A DNA stretch of 64,000 nt. Origin: Amblyornis subalaris. Lineage: Eukaryota > Chordata > Aves > Passeriformes > Ptilonorhynchidae. Where the stretch lies: contig JACAXG010000054.1 of the NCBI GenBank assembly GCA_018881555.1, positions 3,527,723 through 3,591,722 on the forward strand. The letters are read 5' to 3'. Made by a program: the position numbers and the translations under genes. The notes beneath the pieces are model-generated. The model did not search any database. It was not told the origin of the DNA and saw only the letters and a list, made by a program, of their open reading frames with translations. This document shows, piece after piece, positions 51,201 through 63,160 of the stretch; within the stretch, counting starts at the first letter, position 1, and the number at the start of each line of letters is the position of its first letter.

Positions 51201-54200
51201 AACACTCTGTGCCTTTCATCCAGGCACATCCCATTTACTCAGCCCTTAGGTAGATTAGATTACAGGAGGGGTAAGAGAATATCTATAGCAAATGATTAAT
51301 ATATAATATGAAATTTATGTTCTCTTTATCTGATATGGGAGAACATTTTCTTTAAGGCCTTATTCAGGGCAAATTTAGATTTGTTGGTGTCCCCAAAGTT
51401 ATTGTTTACTTTCCAGAGTAGAGTCAATTTGCTGATGTCTATGTGAAGGAGTTCCTTCAGTGTACCAAAATAAAAAAAAACAAAACACAGGAGATTATCA
51501 GTTTAGAAATGTTCAGCTCTGGTATTGAAGGCAAAATGGTGCTGGTTACCTCTAAAGTATATCCAAAGATCCAGAACTGACATATTTTACAGCAGCCCAA
51601 CCATGTTGATTTTATTAGCACGTAATTTACTGAGTGTTTGTCCTTTCACAAGGAAAGCAAGTTTGCAAGCAAACTCAGGCACTAGCTTTGTGCCTTTGTT
51701 TCTCAATTCACGGATAATGTGTAGTACCACATTGCAATTGATTTCTCAGAGGGAATTTAGGATGACTTAAATGCTCGTAGTAAAGGGCTAACAGGCATAA
51801 AGGGCTATTAAAGGTGATTTTGTGCATGCACTGAGAAAAGTAACTTTTGTTCTCCATTTTGTTTTCATTTCTCCAAGATCAGAAAACCTCAGAACTATTT
51901 TATTTAGTACAAACACAGCAGAAATATTAATTATGAAAGAAGACTGTAATAAATCAGAAATCTCTGCNCTAAAAAAATGGTTTATAATTTGAAGAATGTG
52001 TAGGAACTTCCAAAGCTGTGTAGGGTTGCATGGGTCAGGGTCCCAGATGCGAGAGGAATTGCCTATAATGGGGACCATTGCAGTTTATCTTCCCCAAAAT
52101 AGTGTTTCAGATCCCTGGAGCCAAGCATAATTGTACTTTTAAGAAAGNGATGGCCAATGCTAGACACTCATGATGTGACAGAGGGTATTTCAGTGTTACT
52201 GCAATATAGCATGCAGAGCAATTTGCAATACCCTGCAAATTCCTTTATTCACAGAGGTGAGGTGCACTTTACTGGCACTGCCAGGCTGTCTGATCAACTT
52301 TGTACAAATGTAAGGAGAAAGGAGGGTGATGCCCTAGTTGTAGTGAAGACCTTGTGGCACTATTCAAGGTCTTGGTATCTATTTCAGGACAAAAGCCAGT
52401 TTAGAAACGTGTGTTGGCCAGTGACCTGCTACAGCACAGCTCAGTCTCAGCCATGGTCTGGCCCATCCGGAACCTGTGGGCTAAGCTTTATATAAAGATT
52501 TTGAATTTGATAACGTATCAAATATTCAGATGACACTTCTACTCTGGAGTGACTTACATAATTTTTTTTAAAAGGTAGAACAATAAGAATCACAGTGCTG
52601 GGGAAAAAAATGTGAAAAGTCAGAAGAGGGCAACCTGAGTGTTTGCCTTTTATTTTTTCTTGAAAGTATAAGCTCTGCAAACTTTTCCAAATTTATTGGT
52701 GTGTCTTAAGCCAGTACCAGAATATTGTCCTGTGATGTGCCTGACTATTTTAAACATAGGACAGAAATTTAATAACTTGTTCTCTTCCACCCTCTGTAGG
52801 TAACGCAGTATAATGATTTGAATTTGATGTAAACCCCAACCTGCTTATAAGTTCAAACATTTATTGGAAACATCAAGCTTTGACCTTCTTATTGATAAAT
52901 ACTCTGGTTAATAGTCTTCCTGGAATGAAGGACTTCACAGAGTAGCTGTGACCAGAGTGTTTCTGAGTAATTTCAGTGAAATACAAGTCAAGTCAGAAAA
53001 ATAGGTGTATTAAACAAAAATATCGTGTCTCCATACTCATTTTCTCATTAGCAACTGACTATAAATTACTGTAATATCATATTTTATTATCTTCAAGAAG
53101 AAGATGTGCATGTTTTCTAAAGAATAAAGGGAATTTATAGATTTTGCAGAGGTATGTTGTTGAAGTCAAAGACAAATGCTTCAAAGCATTATTAGGCCTT
53201 GGTTCTTCTAACTTAATGAATAAACCATAAAAACAAGATGAGAAAGAATAACTCAATCTGCAGAAAATTAGGTCCTTGAAAACAAAAGATAAAGATGCNG
53301 TAGTGCATCTCTGCTCCTCTTTTAATGTGAGTTGTTGCATTTATCAAACTAGCAATAACATACCAGAGCATAAGGAAGATGCACTCCTCATATTATTAAT
53401 GGGTGTAGTGTAGGTAAGGAATCGTTTCCTGCAAAAGAAATGCAGTAATTTTTTTAACGAGTTGTTGAAAATTTTTAATCGCATGCAGTTACTGTGTGTC
53501 TTTTCAGATGCAGTTGTTTTGCTATCCTGAAGCACTTGCCTTCAGAAGAAAGACTGTAGGAAAGCTTCAAACAGCTAACCCATTATATTTTCAGGAGAAG
53601 CTATTCCCCATTTCATAGCTAAATCCTGAAGGAAATAGCAGGGAGCTGATGAATATGGAAGCCTGCTGNTGGGATACATGGATGCTCAGGATGGTGAGTG
53701 AACACCAATAAGGAAAGGAGTGATAGAGTGGAAAAAGTCTTGTTACTGGGAATAAAAGGAAAAAGGAAGTTATCTTGTTTTAGATGAAAATATTCGGTCC
53801 AGGCTGCAGCTGGGCAAGGCTTTGTTTGCTGCTCCCACCAGCCATGCCAGCCTGCTGCCCACCCCAGGACCCTCCTGGTGGCCAGCCGGCAGTTGGCTTT
53901 GTCTGTTGATTTTTCACTTTTTTGTTTGTTTGTTTGTTTTGAGTAATCATTGTCCAAACATTAACCAAAATGCCCATAGGCCTGCTGGACTNGATATTTT
54001 GTATTGGTTATTCTGTCTCTGGTTCTCAGGATAGTGACAGATCAGTTTGTCTTCTAGAGATAGCATGCTAACTAGTGTTTCAGAAATCATCCTGTACCTA
54101 TTTCAACCTGTTAAATGCATCATTTTCATTCATTTTAAGAACATCAACATTTACTTATTTTGTTTGTAAAGCTAGAAAGTATTTTGAACTTTCCAATTTG

Positions 54201-55359
54201 CTATTTTATCCTTCCCAACAAGAAGCAGGAAAGAGACTCCTATACTGACTTTGATTTATTGACTTCTTTTCCTGTTGCTTATCTGCTGCTTACCATTAGT
54301 TTAAGAAAATGAATATAATTTTGCTTGTATGGAATTGTTTTTCAGGTTTTCCAATATTTAAAGAATTTATTAAGTAACTTTCCTATTACTTTTATACAGG
54401 AGAGAATATCAATCTTCTATAGCCATAAAAATGAAAACCTGGGAGATTAACTATCTCTGGAAAAGTGTATGGAAGGTGAAAAGAATGCTTAAGTTTGCTG
54501 TTCTTCACTGTTGTGTTTAATGTACCAGCACTCCAGCTTGCTTAAATCAGTTTGTTTCTTATTTTCGGGCACATTAGTGCTCTATATTTTCTGTTTTAGA
54601 AAATGCAAAAGTTGTCTGATGGGCCCAAAGTAAGAGTAAGGGCGTTGCTCCACTGAGCAATTCTGAGCTGGGATTTAAGCCCCCGAGATGATTAGAGTTG
54701 TACAAGGTGCATGAGCAAATTCTGGATAATCCTTGGTTTTCATGTGTACCACAAAATGCATGGTAAGCACAGTCACGATACTGTCTTAAAAAGGGTTCAC
54801 ACAAATTTAATGTTACTACCATCAGTAATTTAGTATTCTTACTCACCCAGCTGATTACAAGAGTAAAAGCAGTATGAAGGAAAATTCTCTAAATCAATAA
54901 AATTTCATTTTTAAAATTTTATAAGATTATATAAAGAATCAAATTAACTGGTGATTGAATTAAATAGAGTGCTCTGTTTGTATTCCTATTTTCTTCCACT
55001 GTGAAAGTCTGAATTTTAATTGGTCTATAAGCTTTTTTCTTTGATTAAACCATATATTAGGGTGAGAATATAATTTTGTGAGTGTCATTTCCATTACTCA
55101 TGAGAAATTGCTACAGAAATACTTAAGGACAGAATAATTATGTTTTTAAGAAACAATTTATTTTCTTGATTACATTTTCTTATGGCTAATAATTTTGAAA
55201 GTTGAATTTTAAAACATTTTAATTTTTGTAGCTGAATTTATTGACTAAACAATTTATAGCGGCATTATGTTGGCTACTAATTAAAAAATACCTGGAAGAA
55301 CTCTTCCACAGCTTAGCTATTTAGGACTCCTTTTATTAATGGCAAAAACATTGATCCTG
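48219..55359. other. Non-coding single-copy DNA
   Basis: No gene was recognised. It contains a T15 run at 50523-50537, a (TTTG)n run at 53921-53940, and the only double N (50013-50014). A 99-base segment at 53595-53693 has excellent splice-like borders, but all three plus frames stop, so it can only be non-coding if it is an exon. The 55100-55290 part is very AT-rich with several TAATTA-like cores. Confidence 0.5.
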
Positions 55360-55640
55360 AACTGAGAGAGACATGGAGAAGGAAGTGCTGATCTCCCTTC
55401 CCTAGGATCCAGTGATAGGATGNGTGAGAATGGTTCAAAGCAGTTCCTGGTGAGGTTTAGAGTGGACATGAGGAAGTATTTCTTTACTGAGAGGCTGTTG
55501 AAACACTGGAACAGGCTTCCTAGACAGATGGTCAATACCCCAAGCCTGTCAATGTTTAAGAGGTGTTTGGACAATGCCCTTAGTAATATGCTTTAACTTT
55601 AGGTCAGCACTGAAGTGGTTGGGAAGTCTATTCCATTCTA
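55360..55640 (+). mobile_element. CR1 LINE 3' end, plus strand
   Basis: Plus-strand translation from about 55421 gives ENGSKQFLVRFRVDMRKYF, FTERLLKHWNRLPRQMVN and TPSLSMFKRCLDNALSNML, then a stop at 55594. This is the C-terminal tail of CR1 ORF2, uninterrupted across some 57 codons. Upstream, AGTGCTGATCTCCCTTCCCT fits the preceding CR1 block. Downstream, GGTCAGCACTGAAGTGGTTG and a TTCCATTCTA-like tail fit the 3' UTR, with an apparent internal deletion. The subfamily has an ATTCTATTCTA-type tail, unlike the copies at 1-2 kb. Confidence 0.92.
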
Positions 55641-58600
55641 ATAAAGTAAAACAGAAAGGTGTAATAGCTGGGATTCAGCTAAAGGATCCCACCTTTTGTT
55701 TAGGCTTTAATAGTAGCAAGGACTTTGCTTTTATGTTCATCTGGGTAGTTTGATCNAATTTTTAGAAATGGAGTCTTTAGGCCTATGTACAAAGTCTTGT
55801 GTACAAAAGTGCATCTGTCCATACTATGTAATATTTACAGATACCATACCTACCTTCACAAATTCTGTAAAGGAATACAAAAATGTTACTTTTGGCTGCT
55901 CATACAGAGAGTTAACTGATTTGCAGTAAAATCACAATTACTATTCTGTACAGATAGGCTTTTTACCGTTCTCAGGTGACATGAGAAAAGCTACAGGTTC
56001 TCTATAACTTCCATAATTTGGTTTTTTTTGGTTTTACATTTAGTTTTATTCTTTGTGAAGAAGATTTCAGGGACAAAAAAAAAATAAAATTTCTCCTTAC
56101 ACTGTCAGAGTGTATTGATCCTACCTGTGAAAGCCATCACAGGTAGCTCTGTGTGATGTGTTGTCTCCTTTTGCTTTCTTACTCCATCCTTATCTTCAAT
56201 CTGTCCTAATAGAATTGTACCAAGTACTTCTGTGGTGATTATTTTCCCATATAACAGAGCAAATAACTGAGGTTTTCTTGCAGAATTTACTGTGTAAGGA
56301 AATTGCTACTACAGCCTGGCCTGGGGCTAGATGAATCAATATAATAAGTTTCATCCACTGGGTTTTTATTCAGACATCTTTCTTAGTTTGTCTTAGTTTG
56401 TCAACAGTTTTAAATCTGAGACTATCTCATAAACAGTAAGTTATGTGGACTGCTTTCACCCTAACTGAATGAATATGGCATAAAGCAGGCCTGGGTTACA
56501 AGCTGGAATTCTGCATCAACCTGAAAATCCAGCTAAAAGGAAGAAATTTTGCAAATAAATGTTTGGTGATTGCTGGTAAGTGAGTTCACACGTTAAAGCT
56601 TTCAGTAAGTCTTCAGCATTGCCTCCACTCCACTCTCCACTCTTGGGTGTAATTGCATCTTCGGCATTTTGCATTTTATCTTTTCAGGGACATGCACCCA
56701 GGAGAAGCACTGCTAGCTCTATTTTAATGCCAGCACATTATTTCTCACTGTAAGAAGTACTGGCTGCTCATTGTATCGTAGCTGCAGAGGGAGAGGACGG
56801 GATCTGATGTTCAGCTGTGTTTGGAGCTTGCTTTGCTTTGCTGCAGAATGAGGAGACTGATGGCCCCAGTGTCTTCAGACCTGCTCTTTGCAGGGGACCG
56901 AAATGCAGAGGTCTTGGAGTGCAGTGGTAACAGTGCACAGCATGCTGTCACATTCTGGGAACTGCTGTCCATCCCAAATCCACAGTGGTGCGCACCTGGT
57001 GAGGCCAGGAGTTCTGCCTCCTGGCAGGACTAGCTGGCTGAGGGGATGTACCAGCTCTGCTGCTTTTTCTAGAGCTACCTTGGCTTGTGCTGTGTGGAGC
57101 ATTTCTGCACTTCATTAAATCTTCACTTGAAGGTTACATCTGGAGAAAGTTTGAAGTGTAGTAGCAATGTTCTGACTTGAGGTTTGCAAAGTTAATGTTG
57201 CACAANTTGGCTGAGTTCAGGTAGGTTGCATATGTACTTAAACTTTCAGGTGTTTTATTTAGGTTTTATTTGCAAGTCAGCAAAAGCTAAAAGAAAAATG
57301 AAATGAAAGGTTACTCACCATCAACAAGGGCATATTTACATATTTTTTGTTCCTGGACAAAACTAAATGAAGCATTGCTAATGAAAGTTAAATAAGCTCT
57401 TACAGCAAGCAAAATTAATACATTGGAAAAACTATTATTCTGGAAATTTACACTGCAATAGCAGAAAAGTGATGACAAACTAGAAATGTCCAATTCCTCT
57501 AACAGCTGTTCAAGGATACTATCATGCACAATTTGCTTTCCTAAAGTGTTTAAGTAAGTTGTTTTACTAGCCTGTGAGACAAGCTAGTTGTACATGCATC
57601 CAGCTGGTAGAAAATGGAAAACCTGTAACTGAAAGGTAATTCGTCACATAAAGGTAATCCATCACATAACTAGAATAAGATTTATATTATTTATATTCAT
57701 ATTTGATGCTTTTCTAGCCAGTNGCCTTGCTAAGACAGTCTGATGGCATGAGCTAATCACTTTTTCAAATTGTGTTTGAAATGTTTTTTAGATCCATTTC
57801 ATTAGCTGTAAGGTTTTTTTTTAGGAAAGGGTCAAAGAATCATAAAATTTATTCAAACGAATACTACTTGTGTGGAGCATGGTGGAAAGGACTAGAATCT
57901 TAATCCTAAAACACAGAACTAGAGCAGTTATGAATGGGGAGAAGAAGAAAATTCAAAGTTTCAGAGTGAGATTGCAGGCCTGATCGCTTCCACAGGAAAG
58001 ATAGATCCATGAGCAGCCTATTGTTTCCCAAAGCTGTTTATCATAAACCTAATGTGAAGGGAAGATTTCTCAGAAAAACAAAACTANCATGCAGCTGCCC
58101 TATGAGTTTGGTTTTGTTAGAGTTGCTGTTTATTTTGAAACCAGAAATCAAGTTAAGGCTGAGTGAAATGGTCAGATCCAGGTGCAATGAGGCTGGAGAT
58201 GATACTAACTGAACAGAAAAGCNCAGTGGAAGACAATTTGCTTTAGAGGTCCTCAGTTGCCTGAATCATGNGTGGGCTGAATTCTCATGAGGATTAATGG
58301 AAATTTCTAATCCATACCACGGAACTGTCATTTTTTAAAGCATCTTGATATGTGCTTCTGCAGACCTTTTATAGCCAACGATGGACTGCCTTTACTACCT
58401 GCTGGTAGGTGATGATGGGCTGAGGTTGGTTATGCCTTCTCTGCAGGTCAATTGTATTTTAAAAGTGAAGCACAGGTAATACACCCATCTGCATTCAAAC
58501 CAGCAGGGTACATTTTTAGCAAGCTAACTGCCTTCATTCAGGCATACAGCGAAAGCAACGAGTCGCTTTTGCCATGTGGTGCAATTCGGCAGGAGCTAAA

Positions 58601-60768
58601 ATATAGCCTTTGAGAATGTCAACAGCTGTTTAGAGGTTATTTGTTATTTTGCAGAACTATGGTTGTGTGAAGTTACATAAACCCTAATTCTCAAAGAGAT
58701 GTGCCCTCAGCTGGGTAGCAGTTTCCGAAGTGTCCGTGACCCAGTGGCTTCTAGCAGGNCTTTTGCTCTTAAATCATCCATGTGTTTTTGAAAATACAGC
58801 CATATGGTGCCTAAATATAACATCAGGAGTTTAAATTTAGCTATCTGTTTTTTAAACATTTGCCTTCACTCCTTTAAACCTTGGCTGAGACTACTTTTTT
58901 AGCTTGAAAGTGTAGACCTGTAGGGCTAGCAGGTTCTTCCTCTAGATGCTCTCCTAGATTCACATTGATAATTGTGCATTTGTTTGTACTCAGCAATTTC
59001 TGTTGAATAGTTTGAGATGATGGAGTGCTTTTCCAGTGTCTACTTAAATGCTTTAATGTAAATTAGTTGACATCTACTCTTCCACCTCTAATACGCACAT
59101 TCTCAATGGCTCTTCCAGTCATTTAAAAAGCCTGTGGCCACATCGCTTGGTAGCCTGCTATGCAGAAGCAGCATAGGAATGGAGGATGGGAAGGAACTCT
59201 GGATCAGTAGCTCAAGTCACCTGCCAGCACCTTCTGAAAATCCACTAGAAAATGTTCGGACTCTGTTCTAGAGCCTGGATAGGTTTTCTTGTTCTTATTA
59301 ATTATATTATGAAGCTGTTACAAAATGTTGTGTTTGAGAAGTTATCCTTTTAATTGCCTGTTGGAAATTATTTATGGTCAATTGTTCAGCTGCCAATATG
59401 TGTTGTAAGTACACATTTGCAGTGGTATTGATTACTATTTTAAACAACTTTTTTCCTATCTGGTTTTTACCTGGANATGTTTACAGAATAATTTAATGTT
59501 TCTGTTTTATGAGACTGAAGGTTCTTCTTCTATAGCTTATGCCTAGGCTTATTGATTGATTATATGCCTATTCTTGGGATGCATAAGTTATGGTTTTTAA
59601 TACATATGGATGTAGAGGGCTTAGGACTCAAGCTGTCTGGCCAGCTGTGGTGCTGCCTAACTGTTGGGCTCTCATGGGAAGAAGGAAATCAGTCACCGCT
59701 TTTCTAAAGAAAANAGGAGACCAGTTGTTTGAGCAAAAAACATATTAGTGTATAAAAGAATTGGTTTGAATATTGATTTTTTTATTGATATTAGGGTATA
59801 GGCAGCTAAATGGACAAGGGATCACAGCAGTGAATTTCAGGCACGTGCATTCTTCCATTTATAATTTTCTATTGACTAATACAAGCATCCCACTACTTAG
59901 CTGGCTGGGCCTCAGAATCACATCCAGCTCCCTATCTTTCAATGAACAGAGAGTTTAAGCATATATTGCAGCCTTGTGAATTTGATTTATGGAGTTGAGT
60001 ATCCAAGTTTGTCATTGTATCAAATATCAAAATGCATGATTTCCGGTTGGGATATCACCTTCTTCTGTGGGGCCTGCACTAGGTTATTTAAGCCATCTTT
60101 GGTGAAGACTAATTTGACATGCTTCTTATTGTCTGTGTGTTAGCATTTGAAGAATCATTTGACGTTATTTTTTTTTTCTTTCCTCTTATTGCTTTTGCAT
60201 TTCTCGNCTACGTGGCATAATTGGTGAAGAACAGCATTTATTCTTTTGAAAGATTTCTATTACTCTCTTATTTCCCAGAATATTCCCTCAGGGGACAATC
60301 CATTTGGTTCAGTCTGTAGCCTTGTTTACAGACTGAAAGTGGAAAATGATAAATTAATTTGAAGAGAAGCAAGGAGTGTAGCTTTTGAATTTTATTATTT
60401 AATTGTATGTCCCTGCACAAATTGCTCTCTTCTGTGAGAAAATTCTCTCTCCAAACTTGTGATAATGATATTTAGAAAATAGGGAGAGTTGCCTAACTAA
60501 TGGCTATCCAAGAATTGGCTGAGAATTTGCAAAGCAAAGGACTATACAAAATTAACAAAAGTTAGTTCTGTGGGATAATTATGGCTCAAATTTGTTTTGT
60601 TTGTAACAGAATTTATTCATATACTTGTTGTCATTTTTTTCTTAGTGTTTTGGGCCTTGTTTATGGTGAAATTTGTACATGTTAATCCTGTTTAAAAAAA
60701 TCCTGATTACTTTCTACCGTGGTTGAAAGCACTGAGGAAGTCTTCTACAATGCTGCCCCTCATAATTG
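55641..60768. other. Non-coding single-copy DNA
   Basis: No gene was recognised. The 56750-57120 part is GC-richer, with short open frames on both strands. The 58490-58770 part has a mixed, non-repetitive texture with CpGs and an E-box (ACAGCTGTT), a possible conserved non-coding element. Confidence 0.5.
57632..57667. repeat. Tandem duplication, 18-base period
   Basis: AAAGGTAATTCGTCACAT is followed directly by AAAGGTAATCCATCACAT, differing at two positions. This is a two-copy slippage-type duplication. Confidence 0.9.
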
Positions 60769-60813
60769 TGCTTGTAATTACATGATAATTACAAGCATAC
60801 AGTGCTTGTAATT
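60769..60813. repeat. Perfect 12-base hairpin plus a third copy of its arm
   Basis: TGCTTGTAATTA (60769-60780) and TAATTACAAGCA (60786-60797) are exact reverse complements separated by CATGA. A third copy, TGCTTGTAATT, lies at 60803-60813 in the same orientation as the first. The structure could form a cruciform in DNA or a stem-loop in RNA. The stem is too short for a microRNA precursor. Confidence 0.9.
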
Positions 60814-63045
60814 CCGTGATTTAAAAAAATCAGTTATACCATAAAGGAGTTTATTCCAGAACTTCTGAAGTTTCTCTTTCTTCTGTCGTGTCAATTTTAG
60901 CATTGTGGATAGAAATTACATTAGGAGGAAAACGCTTATGTGGAAAACACATAATGGAGTTCATGAAAAGGCTTGGAAGGGTCTATTATTAGAGTTACAG
61001 GCTTTATGCTTTCATGTGTCTAAACATAATCACTCTGGGTTTGCATCATAGTAGTTCAGTGCAGAATTCATCTGATGACTGCTTTGAGCCTGAGTGCAAA
61101 TTTATGAACCTTCACAAGGCATTGCAGTGAAGGAGAGGTTAGTTAAATGGCAATGAGANAATAGTGTGGAAAGATGAGAAAACTTGATTGCTGCTTGTTG
61201 CTGGTTATAACACTGAGTTGTCTATTAGTTGTTTCAAAATAATAAAAATAATGAACCATTACCATAAAAATGACTTTCCTTGAGGCAGTGCTACTGAAGG
61301 AAATGGACAATCTTTGTACCAACAAACTTCAGCAAACCCTGAAACAGACCATAGCAGGAGAATTGATGTGTAAGCAGAAAAATTTTTATTTACTTCCACT
61401 AGGACCACAAATTTTCTGATTGGTGTGTGGAGATTCAGCAGCTGCTGCTCAACAGCACTTTGTAAACTCAAAGCTGTTCCTTTCCTAAAACAGTCTGAAA
61501 GATCATCATGTATTACCCACATTTGAGCCAAGAGGCCTCACTTGAACCCAGAGAAGATTCACAGAATCTAAACTGAATGAGAACATCTTGATTCAGCCCT
61601 ACCCCTTCAGAGAGCTTAATTCATGGGCATTACTATTCTCTGCAGGGAAATCAGAAAGCTTTTACTGGTTTCGCTGGTTCTTTTCACTGAGACAGCCAGA
61701 AGCATCCCTGANTGAGACTTTTTACAGCACATGAACATAAAGATGCTGCTTCCAGACGGGTGCCAGTGTTGCTTCATGGCATTGCAATGTGCTGTGGTGG
61801 GTCTATTAGCTCAGTCCATTTCCTGCTCTGTATTCTACATTGGTGCCCATCTTTGTGACATGTTTATGTTAACTTCTTTTATTTTTCTTTCATCTTCAAC
61901 AGCAGTAAAAGGAAGAGGAAAACAGCAAAAATGACATGAGTTTTAGTCCATATAAAACCTACAAATTAAATATTTCCTAGAAAAGCACGAATTTGAGATA
62001 AGTGGGTTCAGTGTAGAGTGATCTCTCTTGTTCAGCTTTGTCACTTAATTCAAACTATTCTTCCTCCTGTGAGATGCTGACATGACTCAAGGTGGACTCT
62101 AGNAGAAAGCCCCATGGTATAGAGGGGTGGAAGACAGTATGTTCAGAATTAAAATCCTGGAGATTACCTTTAACTTGGCTAAGAAATTTTAAATGTCATC
62201 GTGTTGTGGTGTGGTTGCAAGCTCTNTGCCTGCTTCCTAAGTCAAAGATCGTCTTTAATCTATTACTCTTAGTATTAAGGGTCACTTTATGTGTTAAAGA
62301 GTTATGTGATCTGACCTTATCAAACTGGTTGGTCTTTTATCAAAATTGTATTCAGCTCCCCATGTTCAACATTTCCACTTTATTAATCTTTTCTGCTGCC
62401 TCTGGAACCTGGTATGCTCTTTGTTATGCATTTGAGAACACAGAATATTTGACATGAGTGCAGTAGCACTCTGGTAGAAATCAGTCATTTTAAACATCAC
62501 CTCTTAGCATAACTTAATTTCATGCTTCTTTTGCACCCTACTGTCAAATCTGCTTAATACCTGTACTTTAATTTTGCTCACATTTTTCTCCTAAATGTGT
62601 TTCTGCCAAATGTACTCTTACCATTAAATTGGTAACACATGGCATAGTCATTGCTTCTGAGAAGGCGTAAGAAGAATTTGCTTCCTGAAAGGGTTGTTAT
62701 TTCCACATTGGATACATTAACATATATAGGCCATTAATNTAAAATTCAAGGAACCACGGATTATAAAACTTATTGACAAGCACATGGATTTTTTCTTCTN
62801 TAAAAAAAAATTATTATTNTTACTATTATTATTGTTTTATCCTGGTCACTGTGTACTTTGACTTGAGGCACACTGGAAGCACTGGAATAGTTAGATTTGT
62901 CCAGAGCAAGGCTGTCCAATCTTCATATGCCATGTTAGTAGCCCACAGCATGTTCTCAGGGAGGAGTAAAGGAGCAGGACAGACATCTTGCTAAGTTTCC
63001 CAGACATAAACTTCCACTTTCAAGACACTTGCACTTTAAAAATTT
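60814..63045. other. Non-coding single-copy DNA
   Basis: AT-rich. A (TTA)n-like stretch follows an A run at 62802-62835. A 121-codon open frame at 62092-62457 begins with GTG, contains two ambiguous codons and shows no domain. No gene is supported. Confidence 0.55.
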
Positions 63046-63160
63046 GTTCTGGAGGTCCTGGGCAACTTGATTTAGTAGGTGGCATTGCTGCTCATGTGGG
63101 GGAGTAGAAACTCATGATCTTTAAGGTCCGTTCTCGTCCAAACTATTCTATGACTCTGTT
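63046..63160 (+). mobile_element. CR1 LINE 3' terminus, plus strand
   Basis: CTGGAGGTCCTGGGCAACTT, then ATGATCTTTAAGGTCCGTTC, then CCAAACTATTCTATGACTCT match the final CR1 3' UTR and terminus. Only about 115 bases remain, so the copy is severely 5'-truncated. Confidence 0.88.

Noticed and set aside
53595..53693. 99-base segment with TTTTCAG acceptor and GTGAGT donor
   Set aside because: All three plus frames contain stops, so it is not a coding exon. It could only be non-coding, and nothing further supports that.
53975..54030. Possible CR1 end (GCTGGACTNGATATTTTGTA)
   Set aside because: The conserved middle blocks of the CR1 3' UTR are missing. The similarity is too short.
61550..61640. Possible CR1 terminus (TTCACAGAATCTAAACTGAA)
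   Set aside because: Only the first ten or so bases resemble CR1; the following blocks do not align convincingly.
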